Counted from the first letter of the stretch, positions 1 to 7,305 are shown. The stretch is DNA of 11,111 nt from an uncultured Clostridium sp. (GCA_900557165.1 USRS01000082.1:1-11111), one strand, 5' to 3'. Program-made: numbers and translations. Notes: generated by a model from the letters alone, not told the origin.

Positions 1-16
1 GGTAATTTCTTTTTCA

Positions 17-46
17 TTGGAAAAACTAAAGATTTAAGTCTATAAA
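17..46 (+). promoter_or_regulatory. Candidate sigma-A promoter of the first yfcC gene
   Basis: A -35-like TTGGAA (17-22, 4 of 6 to TTGACA) is followed after 18 bases by TATAAA (41-46, 5 of 6 to TATAAT). This would start transcription near 53 and give a leader of about 165 bases. The -35 is weak. The call leans on the good -10 and on the CodY box that overlaps it. Confidence 0.4.
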
Positions 47-59
47 TTTGCAGAAATTT
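45..59 (+). promoter_or_regulatory. CodY box overlapping the first yfcC promoter
   Basis: The 15-mer AATTTGCAGAAATTT matches the CodY consensus AATTTTCWGAAAATT at 13 of 15 positions; the differences are at positions 6 and 13. It overlaps the last bases of the proposed -10 and the start site, where bound CodY would block RNA polymerase. CodY is the GTP- and branched-chain-amino-acid-sensing repressor of Firmicutes. Regulation of the downstream carrier is inferred. Confidence 0.6.
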
Positions 60-128
60 CCATGTATATTTTTGTGGAAATATGATATCATTACTATAAA
101 TAAATATATGGCAAAAGAAGAAATTATA

Positions 129-161
129 TTTTTTAATAGAGGTAACAACTTTACCAAAAAA
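129..161 (+). other. Leader hairpin upstream of the first yfcC
   Basis: GGTAA (141-145) pairs with TTACC (151-155) across a five-base loop. A T6 run (129-134) can pair with the A run at 156-161 after an unpaired AATAGA. A second inverted repeat lies further upstream, ATTTCCA (56-62) with TGGAAAT (75-81). Neither hairpin is followed by a T run, so they are not terminators. No known riboswitch or T-box motif was recognised in the leader. The role is unknown. Confidence 0.3.
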
Positions 162-216
162 AGAGTATGTTTCTTCAAAGGTGCTAAAAAACAATTAAAT
201 CGAAGGAGAACGACCA

Positions 217-1629
217 ATGGACTCAACATTAAGAAAAAAGAAATCATTTACGTTGCCATCGGCCTACACTGTCTTATTAATAATTACAGCATTAATAGCA
301 CTGTCTACTCAATTTATACCAGGTGTCAAAGCAGCAAAATTTGCAGACTTAGTAATGGCACCAATAAACGGATTAAATGAAGCCATAGATATAGCAATAT
401 TTGTTTTATTAATAGGAGGCTTCTTAGGAGTAACAACAAAAACAGGCGCATTGGATGCAGGAATAGGTTCTGTTGTTGAAAAACTACAAGGAAAAGAATT
501 AATATTAATACCAGTATTAATGTTTGTATTTTCTTTAGGTGGAACTAGTTTTGGGATGGCTGAAGAAACCATAGCTTTTACAGCTTTAGTTACAACTACT
601 ATGATAGTTGCAGGATTTGATCCCCTTGTATCAGTGGGAACTATAATTTTAGGAGCAGGTAGTGGAGTTTTAGGCTCAACTGTAAATCCATTTTTAGTTT
701 CGACAAGTATAGGCGCACTAAAAGGAGTAGGAATTGAGGTTAACCAAGTTATAGTTATAGCAACAGGTATAGCTTTATGGTTATCATCATTACTAATATC
801 TATTTATTTTGTAATGAAATATGCAAAGAGCCTTCAAAAAGACAAAAAAGCTACGTTATTATCTCAAAAGGAAATAAATGAAGCTAATGAAACTTTCCTA
901 GGAAAGAAAAACTCAGAAGAAGTTGTGGAATTTACAACAAAGAGAAGGATAGTTTTAGGACTGTTTGCCTTAACATTTGTAGTAATGGTGGCAGCAGTAA
1001 TACCTTGGGAAGAATTTGGAGTGACAATATTTTCAAAAACAGACTTTTTAACAGGTTCATCACTGGGTAGCTGGTGGTTTAGTGAACTTGGGATGTGGTT
1101 TGTAATAATGGCAGTAATCATAGGTGTGGTTTATAAAATGAAGGAAAATGAAATTGTCGCTGCATTTATGGAAGGTGCAGCTGATATGGTTGGTGTTGCT
1201 TTAGTTATTGGTGTATCAAAAGGTATATCAGTAATGATGACAACAACAGGTCTTGATACTTATGTATTAAATGGGGCATCATCACTTCTTAGTGGAATGT
1301 CGCCAATAGTATTTACCATAGTTGCTTTTATAATATATATGACACTATCATTTTTCATACCATCGACTTCTGGTTTAGCAGGATTATCAATGCCTATATT
1401 TGGACCTTTAGCAATATCTTTAGGTTTTTCATCAGAAGTTATAATATCAATATTTTCTGCTGGTAGTGGACTTGTAAACTTTGTAACTCCAACAAGTGGT
1501 GTTATAATGGGAGCCCTTGCCATAGCAAAAGTAGATTATACTACTTGGGTTAAATTTGTAAGTAAGGTATTAGTTGCTGTATTTATATCATCAGCAATAA
1601 TATTATCAATAGCAATGATACTTTTATAA
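217..1629 (+). CDS. yfcC: YfcC-family multi-pass membrane transporter (first copy)
   Basis: This 470-residue protein is an integral membrane carrier of the YfcC/DcuC-like group in the ion-transporter superfamily, whose members include amino-acid exchangers and C4-dicarboxylate carriers. The substrate cannot be read from sequence. It has about a dozen hydrophobic segments, a basic N-terminus (RKKK, residues 6-9) and a charged cytoplasmic loop at about 201-243. Motifs shared with the second copy at 9462 are GGTSFGMAEETIAF (108-121), GSTVNPF (153-159), SGLAGLSMP (385-393) and TPTSG (424-428). Unlike the second copy, it has almost no loop after the first membrane segment. The ATG at 217 has a good ribosome site (GAAGGAGA, 202-209). 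pepD follows 128 bases downstream, so peptides or their amino acids are plausible cargo; this is inference. A CodY box lies at its promoter. Confidence 0.85.
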   Translation: MDSTLRKKKSFTLPSAYTVLLIITALIALSTQFIPGVKAAKFADLVMAPINGLNEAIDIAIFVLLIGGFLGVTTKTGALDAGIGSVVEKLQGKELILIPVLMFVFSLGGTSFGMAEETIAFTALVTTTMIVAGFDPLVSVGTIILGAGSGVLGSTVNPFLVSTSIGALKGVGIEVNQVIVIATGIALWLSSLLISIYFVMKYAKSLQKDKKATLLSQKEINEANETFLGKKNSEEVVEFTTKRRIVLGLFALTFVVMVAAVIPWEEFGVTIFSKTDFLTGSSLGSWWFSELGMWFVIMAVIIGVVYKMKENEIVAAFMEGAADMVGVALVIGVSKGISVMMTTTGLDTYVLNGASSLLSGMSPIVFTIVAFIIYMTLSFFIPSTSGLAGLSMPIFGPLAISLGFSSEVIISIFSAGSGLVNFVTPTSGVIMGALAIAKVDYTTWVKFVSKVLVAVFISSAIILSIAMILL

Positions 1630-1682
1630 AAATAAATAAAATTCTAAGAATTAAGTTTAAGTTTTAAGTAAATAAGAAATAC

Positions 1683-1723
1683 TAATATGGTTTATTATAT
1701 ATAATATATAATAAGCCATATTA
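1683..1723 (+). terminator. Long AT-rich hairpin between yfcC and pepD, possible terminator
   Basis: Arms 1683-1701 and 1705-1723 form a 19-bp stem with one G-U wobble and a three-base loop. It is followed by TATATTATA rather than a clean T run, so termination may be partial, letting some transcripts read into pepD. It could also act as an RNA stability element. A smaller palindrome (AATTCT-A-AGAATT, 1640-1652) lies just after the yfcC stop. Confidence 0.45.
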
Positions 1724-1757
1724 TATTATACAAAGAAAAAGGAGAAATCAAAGAACA

Positions 1758-3212
1758 ATGAAAATAGAAGATTTAAAACCTCAACTAGTTTTTAAGTATT
1801 TCTCAGAAATATGCAAAATACCTAGGGGTTCAGGAAATGAAAAACAAATAAGCGATTATTTAACAAGAGAAGGAAAAAAATTAGGATTAGAAGTAGTCCA
1901 AGATGAACATTACAATGTGTTAATTAAAAAGAAAGCAACGCCAGGATATGAAAATGCTCCTACTGTTATAATACAGGGACATATGGATATGGTTTGTGAA
2001 AAAAATAAAGATACAGACCATGACTTTGAAAAAGATCCTATAAAATTAAGAGTAGAAGGAAATTACTTATATGCAACAGATACTACTCTTGGAGCAGATA
2101 ATGGAATAGCTGTTGCCATGGGACTAGCACTACTTGCATCTGATAATATAGTTCATCCTCCACTGGAAGTAGTATTTACAGCAGATGAAGAAGAAAGTAT
2201 GAATGGTGCCATGAACCTTAAGGGAGATTTATTTAAAGGAAGCTACATAATAAATTTAGATTCAGAAGAAGAAGGAACTATAACAGTAAGCTGTGCAGGT
2301 GGAGTAACAGCTTTAGTTACTATAGAAAAAGAATTTAAAGATGTAAACTCAAAAGTGGCTTTCAATATTGATGTAAAAGGATTACTTGGTGGTCACTCAG
2401 GTATGGAAATAAATAAACAAAGGGCAAACTCAAATATACTTATGGGAAGAATTTTAAATCATTTATTAAATCATGCAAATATTAATCTTGATTTAGTTCA
2501 AATAAGTGGTGGTGCTAAAAATAATGCTATACCTCGTGAAGCAGATGCAGTTATTTTAATAGATGAAAAAGATGAAGAAAGATTAAAAGAAGAATTAAAT
2601 AAAATATTAAATATATTCAAAAATGAATTTAAGACGTCTGATCCAAAGATAGAAATATTATGTGAAAAATCTCATAAAACTTATAACGAAGCTTTAAAAG
2701 GTTATATTAGAGATAAAATAATAGCAACTATAATATTAATGCCTTGTGGTATTCAAACTATGAGTATGGATATAGAAAATCTTGTGGAAAGTTCTACAAA
2801 CTTAGGTGTTATAAATAACAACAAAGATAACTTCTTATTTGAATTTGCAACTAGAAGTTCAGTAAAAAGTTTAAAAGACGAGATAAACAATAAAATGTCA
2901 CTACTATGCAAAACTTTAGATGTAAAATTATCACTAGAAGATGATTATCCAGAGTGGGAATATGCAAAAGATTCTAAGCTAGAAGAAATATGTATAAATA
3001 CTTATGAAGAGTTAACAGGCCAAAAGCCTGAAATAAGTGCCATACATGCAGGTCTTGAATGTGGACTACTACTAGATGCCATAAAAGGTGCTCAAGCCGT
3101 ATCTATAGGACCAAATTTATATGATGTTCATACACCAAATGAACATTTAGATATAAAATCAACAAACAGAACTTGGAATTACTTACTTGCAATTCTTAAA
3201 AATATAAAATAG
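1758..3212 (+). CDS. pepD: Beta-Ala-His / Xaa-His dipeptidase PepD (M20 family)
   Basis: A cytosolic dinuclear zinc aminoacyl-histidine dipeptidase that hydrolyses dipeptides such as carnosine and other Xaa-His substrates. At 484 residues it has the usual PepD length, with no signal peptide. Expected metal and catalytic residues are visible: H75 and D77 in GHMDMV, the bridging D114 in GADNG, the catalytic E144 and metal-binding E145 in ADEEES, D168 in INLDSEEEG, and H458 in YDVHTPNE. The central GGHSGMEI motif (211-218) marks the inserted lid/dimerisation domain, and ISGGAKNNAIPRE (249-261) is typical of the family. GGAG (1741-1744) lies 13 bases before the ATG, a rather long spacing, but the N-terminus fits the family and no other start is better. 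It follows a YfcC carrier and ends in its own terminator, suggesting a peptide-use pair. All key residues appear intact. Confidence 0.95.
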   Translation: MKIEDLKPQLVFKYFSEICKIPRGSGNEKQISDYLTREGKKLGLEVVQDEHYNVLIKKKATPGYENAPTVIIQGHMDMVCEKNKDTDHDFEKDPIKLRVEGNYLYATDTTLGADNGIAVAMGLALLASDNIVHPPLEVVFTADEEESMNGAMNLKGDLFKGSYIINLDSEEEGTITVSCAGGVTALVTIEKEFKDVNSKVAFNIDVKGLLGGHSGMEINKQRANSNILMGRILNHLLNHANINLDLVQISGGAKNNAIPREADAVILIDEKDEERLKEELNKILNIFKNEFKTSDPKIEILCEKSHKTYNEALKGYIRDKIIATIILMPCGIQTMSMDIENLVESSTNLGVINNNKDNFLFEFATRSSVKSLKDEINNKMSLLCKTLDVKLSLEDDYPEWEYAKDSKLEEICINTYEELTGQKPEISAIHAGLECGLLLDAIKGAQAVSIGPNLYDVHTPNEHLDIKSTNRTWNYLLAILKNIK

Positions 3213-3217
3213 TTTAC

Positions 3218-3252
3218 AAAAAGAGCTTTAATTTAAAATCAAGGCTCTTTTT
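3218..3252 (+). terminator. Rho-independent terminator of pepD
   Basis: Arms 3218-3229 and 3241-3252 form a 12-bp stem with one wobble pair around an 11-base loop. The 3' arm ends in five T. It starts six bases after the pepD stop. Confidence 0.85.
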
Positions 3253-3348
3253 AATAATAGCTTATTATTTACAGATGATACTTATAGTAGTGAATATATT
3301 AACGAATAAGAAGTAGAATTTGCAATGAATGACTTTAAATATAAATAT
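3253..3348 (+). pseudogene. Decayed 5' fragment duplicating the next gene (residues 21-59)
   Basis: Read in frame from 3253, this stretch gives NNSLLFTDDTYSSEYINE, a stop, then EVEFAMN and DFKYK. It lines up with residues 21-46 and 55-59 of the protein encoded at 3490, including the end of its signal peptide. By hand count 72 of 93 aligned bases and 21 of 31 residues agree. The copy has a CAA-to-TAA stop at 3307-3309, lacks eight codons (residues 47-54) in frame, has no start codon, and begins right at the pepD terminator. The rest of the gene is absent. It appears to be the relic of a tandem duplication or an older paralogue. Confidence 0.8.
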
Positions 3349-3440
3349 ACATATTATTAAAAAGTCTATATTATGCATGAATTATATGGTAAAATTTAAA
3401 TAAAAATATAAAATATGGAAAAAAGAAGGGAGATACATTT

Positions 3441-3473
3441 TTGAAAAAATATTTTATAGATTTTTCAAACTAA
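3441..3473 (+). CDS. Possible 10-codon leader ORF (TTG start) before the FN3 protein gene
   Basis: AAGGGAG (3426-3432) lies eight bases before a TTG that opens a short frame, MKKYFIDFSN, ending at TAA 3471-3473. The stop is 16 bases before the ATG of the next gene, whose own ribosome site is weak (AGG at 3480-3482). The short frame also sits in an inverted repeat, TTTGAAAAA (3440-3448) with TTTTTCAAA (3461-3469). It might couple translation to the main gene, or be a remnant of a lost start. It is not in frame with the gene at 3490. Confidence 0.3.
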   Translation: MKKYFIDFSN

Positions 3474-3489
3474 AAAAATAGGTTTAATT

Positions 3490-5319
3490 ATGAAAACAAG
3501 GAAAATAATTTCACTGTTTTTTGCAACCATATTTACCATTTACTTTATTAATAATAGCTTTGTATATGCAGATGATTTCTACAGCATAGACTATATTAAT
3601 GAACAAGAAAAAGAATTTGCTGTAAATAATTATATGGGAAATGGAATTGATGATTTTAAGTATAAAATAGGGAATATACCAATCTTAATATCAGCTCCCC
3701 ATGCTGTGAAACAATTTAGAAATGAAAGCTATAAAGCAGCAGATATTTATACAGGAGCCATCATAAAAATACTTAGTGAAACTACTGGAGCGCATATAAT
3801 TTATAAAACTAGTACAAATGGCGATGAAAATTATACAACTGAAGAGACAGAGTATAGAAAAAAAATAAAGGAATTAGTTGAAGAGAACGATATAAGAATT
3901 ATTTTTGACTTGCATGGTATGATAAGTGAAAGAGATAGTGATATAGATATAGGAACAGGTGGTAATAGTCATACAAACTTATTAAAACAAAGCTATATTT
4001 TACAATCTATGGGAAATTCTCTTATTAATTTAAATTATAGTGTAAACAAGTACTTTTTTGGGGGAGGGCCTTATACTTTATCTACATATAATAGTCAAGT
4101 ATTAGGTATCCCTAGTATCCAGTTAGAAATAAATAGAAAATTTAGAGATAGAGATAGTGAAAACTTTACTTATATGGTAAAAACTTTAACTGAAATGATA
4201 AATGATGTTTACAATGAATGTTACAAGGTTCAAGTAGAAAATATGAAAGTAGAAGAAGTTACTACTTCAAGTATAAAACTATCATGGGATAAAATTCCTG
4301 GAATTTCTCAATATGAAGTATACTGCTCAACAGATGAAAATAATAATTATAAAAAAATAGAAACAGTTACAGATACAACTTATACTCATAGTGGATTAAA
4401 ATCAGGACAAACATATTATTATAAAATTAAAGCTGTGGGTGGAGAAATATCATCTCTATTAATGGCTTCTACTTTATGTGATGCTCCAATAGTTAAGTTG
4501 GAAGCTAATGAAAGTAATACTATTAAAGTTAATTGGGGTAAAGTATACGGTGCGAGCGGTTATGAAATACTAAGGTCAACTAGTGAAGATAATGAATACT
4601 CAACAATAGAGACTATAAATAATGGAGATACTTTAAATTTTGAAGATAAGAATTTAACAACAGGAAAAACTTATTCTTATATAGTAAGGGCATATAAAGA
4701 CATAAATGAAGAAAAAGTATTTGGACAAAATTCTAATGTAGTTTCTATTATGGCCAAACTTTCCACAACAAAAGCAATTGCTACAGCAGATGAGGGAAAA
4801 ATTAATATTAAATGGGAAAAGGTAAATGATGCCAATGGATATGAAGTATATAAATCAACTACTAAAGATGGTAAGTATTCAAAAGTAAATACAATAACAA
4901 ATGAGAATATTTTAAGTTATACAAATACAAATTTAATTCCTGGAAAGACGTATTATTATAAAGTAAGAGCATATAAGAATGTAGATGAAAATAAAATAGT
5001 TGCAAAATACTCAAATATAGTATCAGCAATACCTAAACTTATAACACCAAATATAAGTTTGACTTCAGCAAAAAAGAAAGTTACGATTAAGTGGAAAAAA
5101 GTAAATGATGCCAGTGGATATGAAATATACAGAGCAACAAGTAAAAATGGTAAATATACAAAAGCAAAAACAATTACGAAATCAAGTACTATATCTTGCA
5201 CAGATAGTAATTTAGCAAGTAAAAAGAATTATTACTACAAAGTAAGAGCATACAAAACTATAAATGGGAAAAAAATCTATAGTTCATATAGTGCTATTAA
5301 AACAATAAAAACTAAATAA
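3490..5319 (+). CDS. Secreted N-formylglutamate-amidohydrolase-like protein with four FN3 repeats
   Basis: A 609-residue exported protein. A basic start (KTRK) and hydrophobic stretch form a signal peptide with likely cleavage after VYA (25-27). Residues about 60-240 resemble the N-formylglutamate amidohydrolase fold, a zinc hydrolase related to carboxypeptidases. SAPH (68-71), DLHG (140-143) and LEINRK (212-217) are in the places where that family keeps its metal and substrate residues. Four fibronectin type III modules follow (about 249-328, 331-422, 424-516, 517-609), the last three at an exact 93-residue period. FN3 tails are common in clostridial secreted enzymes that act on polymers. 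There is no LPXTG motif or C-terminal membrane anchor, so it is probably released or held by FN3 contacts. The substrate is unknown; an amide- or peptide-bond hydrolase acting outside the cell is inferred. A broken copy of its 5' end lies just upstream. The ATG is kept because the signal peptide begins there, despite a weak ribosome site. Confidence 0.75.
   Translation: MKTRKIISLFFATIFTIYFINNSFVYADDFYSIDYINEQEKEFAVNNYMGNGIDDFKYKIGNIPILISAPHAVKQFRNESYKAADIYTGAIIKILSETTGAHIIYKTSTNGDENYTTEETEYRKKIKELVEENDIRIIFDLHGMISERDSDIDIGTGGNSHTNLLKQSYILQSMGNSLINLNYSVNKYFFGGGPYTLSTYNSQVLGIPSIQLEINRKFRDRDSENFTYMVKTLTEMINDVYNECYKVQVENMKVEEVTTSSIKLSWDKIPGISQYEVYCSTDENNNYKKIETVTDTTYTHSGLKSGQTYYYKIKAVGGEISSLLMASTLCDAPIVKLEANESNTIKVNWGKVYGASGYEILRSTSEDNEYSTIETINNGDTLNFEDKNLTTGKTYSYIVRAYKDINEEKVFGQNSNVVSIMAKLSTTKAIATADEGKINIKWEKVNDANGYEVYKSTTKDGKYSKVNTITNENILSYTNTNLIPGKTYYYKVRAYKNVDENKIVAKYSNIVSAIPKLITPNISLTSAKKKVTIKWKKVNDASGYEIYRATSKNGKYTKAKTITKSSTISCTDSNLASKKNYYYKVRAYKTINGKKIYSSYSAIKTIKTK
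4492..5319 (+). repeat. Tandem FN3-coding repeats with a 279-base period
   Basis: Three consecutive modules repeat with an exact 279-base (93-codon) spacing. The equivalent GTA codon before the YGASGYE / DANGYE / DASGYE motif lies at 4543, 4822 and 5101. The last two are the closest: GTAAATGATGCCA is identical in both, and both encode YYYKVRAYK. The first module (residues about 249-328) is more divergent and shorter by ten residues. This points to intragenic duplication, with the C-terminal pair the most recent. Confidence 0.8.
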
Positions 5320-5323
5320 AAGT

Positions 5324-5361
5324 AAAAGCCGTTGCATGAAAAATATGTGATGGCTTTTTTT
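5324..5361 (+). terminator. Rho-independent terminator after the FN3 protein gene
   Basis: AAAAGCCGTTGCAT (5324-5337) pairs with 5345-5358 over 14 bp, including three G-U wobbles, around a seven-base loop. The stem runs into seven T (5355-5361). Confidence 0.9.
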
Positions 5362-5453
5362 ATAAATTTGTGGTGAATATATTTATAAATATACTACTAT
5401 ATAAAGTATATAAAAATAAAGTATTTATAATAAGGGGGATATTTAGGGATAAT

Positions 5454-5927
5454 ATGTTATTAGAAAATACAATTTGCAAAGAAGATAAATTAGAAGAAAT
5501 TTGTCAAAAACTAAATAAACTTATAAGAGATATTTTGTATATGGAAGCTAAATTTTCATATTATGGCTTAGCACATGATGGATACTACACCATACATAAT
5601 AAAAACAAATCTAAAGAAGATAAAAAAATAGATTTAAATATGAGGTTGTACTTTGATGAAAAAGATAATTTCATATATACATATATATTATGGTTTTCTG
5701 TAAGTCCCAAAAGAGTGGGCTTGGGAAGTAAAATAATAAATGAATTAATTAAAGTACTTGAAAGCTATACCCATATTGAATTTATAATAATTCATCCTAA
5801 GGACAAAGAAGTTAAAAAATTCTGGATGAAAAATAATTTTAAAGACGATTTAAGATTATGGGATAAAGGAATAGAAATAAATACTAGACGTATTTTATCA
5901 TTTTACATAAAAAAAGAGTATGCTTAA
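5454..5927 (+). CDS. GNAT-like N-acetyltransferase domain protein
   Basis: A 157-residue cytosolic protein resembling GCN5-related N-acetyltransferases, which move an acetyl group from acetyl-CoA to an amine. The acetyl-CoA loop is seen as KRVGLG (86-91), fitting the family's Q/R-x-x-G-x-G/A pattern with K in first place. It is followed by a helix, and then by a strand (IEFIIIHP, 108-115) and FWMKNNF (123-129), which resembles the motif B end 'FYxKxGF'. The target is unknown. The frame is open upstream to GTG codons at 5370, but these sit next to the preceding terminator without a ribosome site. ATG 5454, preceded by AGGGA (5445-5449) and a further GGGGG (5434-5438), is preferred. It lies alone between a terminator and ilvA, and I see no clear terminator after it, so read-through into ilvA is possible. 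Confidence 0.65.
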   Translation: MLLENTICKEDKLEEICQKLNKLIRDILYMEAKFSYYGLAHDGYYTIHNKNKSKEDKKIDLNMRLYFDEKDNFIYTYILWFSVSPKRVGLGSKIINELIKVLESYTHIEFIIIHPKDKEVKKFWMKNNFKDDLRLWDKGIEINTRRILSFYIKKEYA

Positions 5928-5954
5928 AAATAAATTTTATCTAGTAAAAAATCC

Positions 5955-5969
5955 TTAATAGAATATTAA
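5955..5969 (+). promoter_or_regulatory. Operator-like palindrome upstream of ilvA
   Basis: TTAATA-GAA-TATTAA is a perfect 6-3-6 inverted repeat, 58 bases before the ilvA start. It is made only of A and T in its arms, so chance is a real possibility. No CodY box or convincing promoter pair was found in the 99-base gap. Confidence 0.2.
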
Positions 5970-6026
5970 TTACAAAATAGAAAAAAATAATATAGACACT
6001 TAAAAATAATATAGGAGATAGTAAAA

Positions 6027-7229
6027 ATGGAAAAAGTGACTATAGATGACATAAGAAAAGCACAAGATACTATTAAAGATATTGTAAAAAGAACAGATAT
6101 TTTAGAAAGTACAAAATTAAGTTTATTAACTAATGCAAATATTTATTACAAATGCGAAAATCTACAAAAGACAGGTTCCTTCAAAGTTAGAGGGGCTTGT
6201 AATAAAATAGCAAATCTTACAGAAGAGGAAAAATCAAAAGGAGTAATTGCATCTTCCGCAGGAAATCATGCCCAAGGTGTTGCCCTTGGTGCCAAAATGA
6301 ATAGCATAGAAGCTACCATAGTTATGCCTTCTACTGCACCCCTTGCAAAAGTAACGGCAACTAAATCTTATGGAGCCAACGTTGTATTGGAAGGTCTAGT
6401 ATATGATGATGCTTATGCAAAAGCTGTAGAAATTCAAAAAGAAACAGGAGCAACCTTCTTACATCCATTTAATGATAAATATGTAATAGCAGGTCAGGGA
6501 ACTATAGGACTTGAAATTTTTGAACAAATGAACAACAAAGTAGATACAATTCTTTGTCCAATAGGCGGTGGAGGAATTATAGCAGGAATTGCAACAGCCG
6601 CAAAAGCATTAAATCCAAATGTGAAAATTGTTGGAGTTCAAACTGCCAATATTCCTTCCATGTATGAATCAATGAAATCAGGAAAAGTAACTACTGCTTT
6701 TAAATCAACTTCTATAGCAGATGGTATATCAGTTAAAACTGTAGGAGAATTAACTTTTAACATAGCTAAAGATTTAATAGATGAAGTAGTTTTAGTACAA
6801 GAAGATGAAATAGCAGAAGCCGTATTATTTTTAATGGAAAATCAAAAAGTTGTAGCTGAAGGTTCGGGAGCAGTTACTACAGCAGCCATATTAACTGGCA
6901 AATATAAACCAAAAGAAAATGAAAATGTTGTACTTATCATATCAGGTGGAAATATAGATGTGAACACTTTAAATAGAATAGTAGTCAAAGGTCTTATAAA
7001 TAGCGGCAGAAGATTCTCCTTTGTAACAGAAATAAAGGTCAAACCAGGTGGACTTGCAGAACTTACAAAAATACTTAGCAACTTAGATGCCAATATTATT
7101 ACAGCAAACTTATCATCTACAAAAGCCATAGGTGAATTAAGTGCCCAAATGACAATGGAAACCTTCGATCATGAACATATAGAAAAAATTAAAAAAGCAG
7201 TAAGTGAAGCTGGTTTTAATATTAAATAA
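6027..7229 (+). CDS. ilvA: Threonine ammonia-lyase (threonine dehydratase) with C-terminal ACT domain
   Basis: A cytosolic PLP enzyme that deaminates L-threonine to 2-oxobutyrate and ammonia (serine to pyruvate as a side reaction). The product feeds isoleucine synthesis or is fermented toward propionate and ATP. At 400 residues it is the short form with one ACT-type regulatory domain (about 328-400), sometimes named TdcB. Visible motifs are the PLP lysine K53 in GSFKVRGA (50-57), ASSAGNHAQG (75-84), the phosphate-binding glycine loop CPIGGGG (177-183), and SGGNID (306-311). The ATG has a good ribosome site (AGGAG, 6013-6017). Whether the enzyme is biosynthetic or catabolic is not settled by sequence. 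The short form, and neighbours for amino-acid uptake and peptide breakdown, favour a catabolic role. Confidence 0.93.
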   Translation: MEKVTIDDIRKAQDTIKDIVKRTDILESTKLSLLTNANIYYKCENLQKTGSFKVRGACNKIANLTEEEKSKGVIASSAGNHAQGVALGAKMNSIEATIVMPSTAPLAKVTATKSYGANVVLEGLVYDDAYAKAVEIQKETGATFLHPFNDKYVIAGQGTIGLEIFEQMNNKVDTILCPIGGGGIIAGIATAAKALNPNVKIVGVQTANIPSMYESMKSGKVTTAFKSTSIADGISVKTVGELTFNIAKDLIDEVVLVQEDEIAEAVLFLMENQKVVAEGSGAVTTAAILTGKYKPKENENVVLIISGGNIDVNTLNRIVVKGLINSGRRFSFVTEIKVKPGGLAELTKILSNLDANIITANLSSTKAIGELSAQMTMETFDHEHIEKIKKAVSEAGFNIK

Positions 7230-7235
7230 TCTTTT

Positions 7236-7262
7236 AATTATAAATACTTCTATAATTTTATT
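7236..7262 (+). terminator. Weak candidate terminator of ilvA
   Basis: AATTATA (7236-7242) pairs with TATAATT (7251-7257) across an eight-base loop, followed by a T-rich TTATT stretch. The stem is only seven A-T pairs, so it would be a poor terminator. Confidence 0.25.
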
Positions 7263-7275
7263 CTTTGTGATATAT

Positions 7276-7305
7276 TATAATCTGTTGTGTTCTAAAACTT
7301 TAGAA
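7276..7305 (+). promoter_or_regulatory. -10 element and start-site palindrome of the acidic protein gene
   Basis: A consensus TATAAT (7276-7281) has no good -35 at 16-18 bases. Just downstream, TTCTAAA (7290-7296) and TTTAGAA (7299-7305) form a perfect inverted repeat separated by AC. It sits where the transcript would begin, so it may be an operator or a 5' protective hairpin. The regulator is unknown. Confidence 0.35.

Noticed and set aside
60..216. Riboswitch or T-box in the long first yfcC leader
   Set aside because: No T-box AGGGTGG core or known riboswitch motif was found. The visible hairpins are short, and none ends in a T run that could act as a regulated terminator.
48..380. 110-codon + strand frame over the start of the first yfcC
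   Set aside because: It overlaps the N-terminal coding part of yfcC, has no ribosome site at 48 or at the internal ATG 108, and its peptide has no recognisable domain. It is a by-product of the AT-rich leader.
1640..1652. AATTCT-A-AGAATT as a CodY box for pepD
   Set aside because: Aligned on its centre it matches the CodY consensus at only 8 of 15 positions, so it is treated as a simple palindrome.
4956..5201. Long frames on the minus strand across the window, such as this 81-codon one
   Set aside because: All overlap well-supported + strand genes in the opposite sense, lack ribosome sites and give low-complexity peptides. They reflect the AT-rich codon pattern.
5370..5453. Start of the GNAT-like protein at GTG 5370
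   Set aside because: It lies nine bases after the previous terminator with no ribosome site, and the added 28 residues do not resemble the acetyltransferase domain. ATG 5454 is preferred, though this is not certain.
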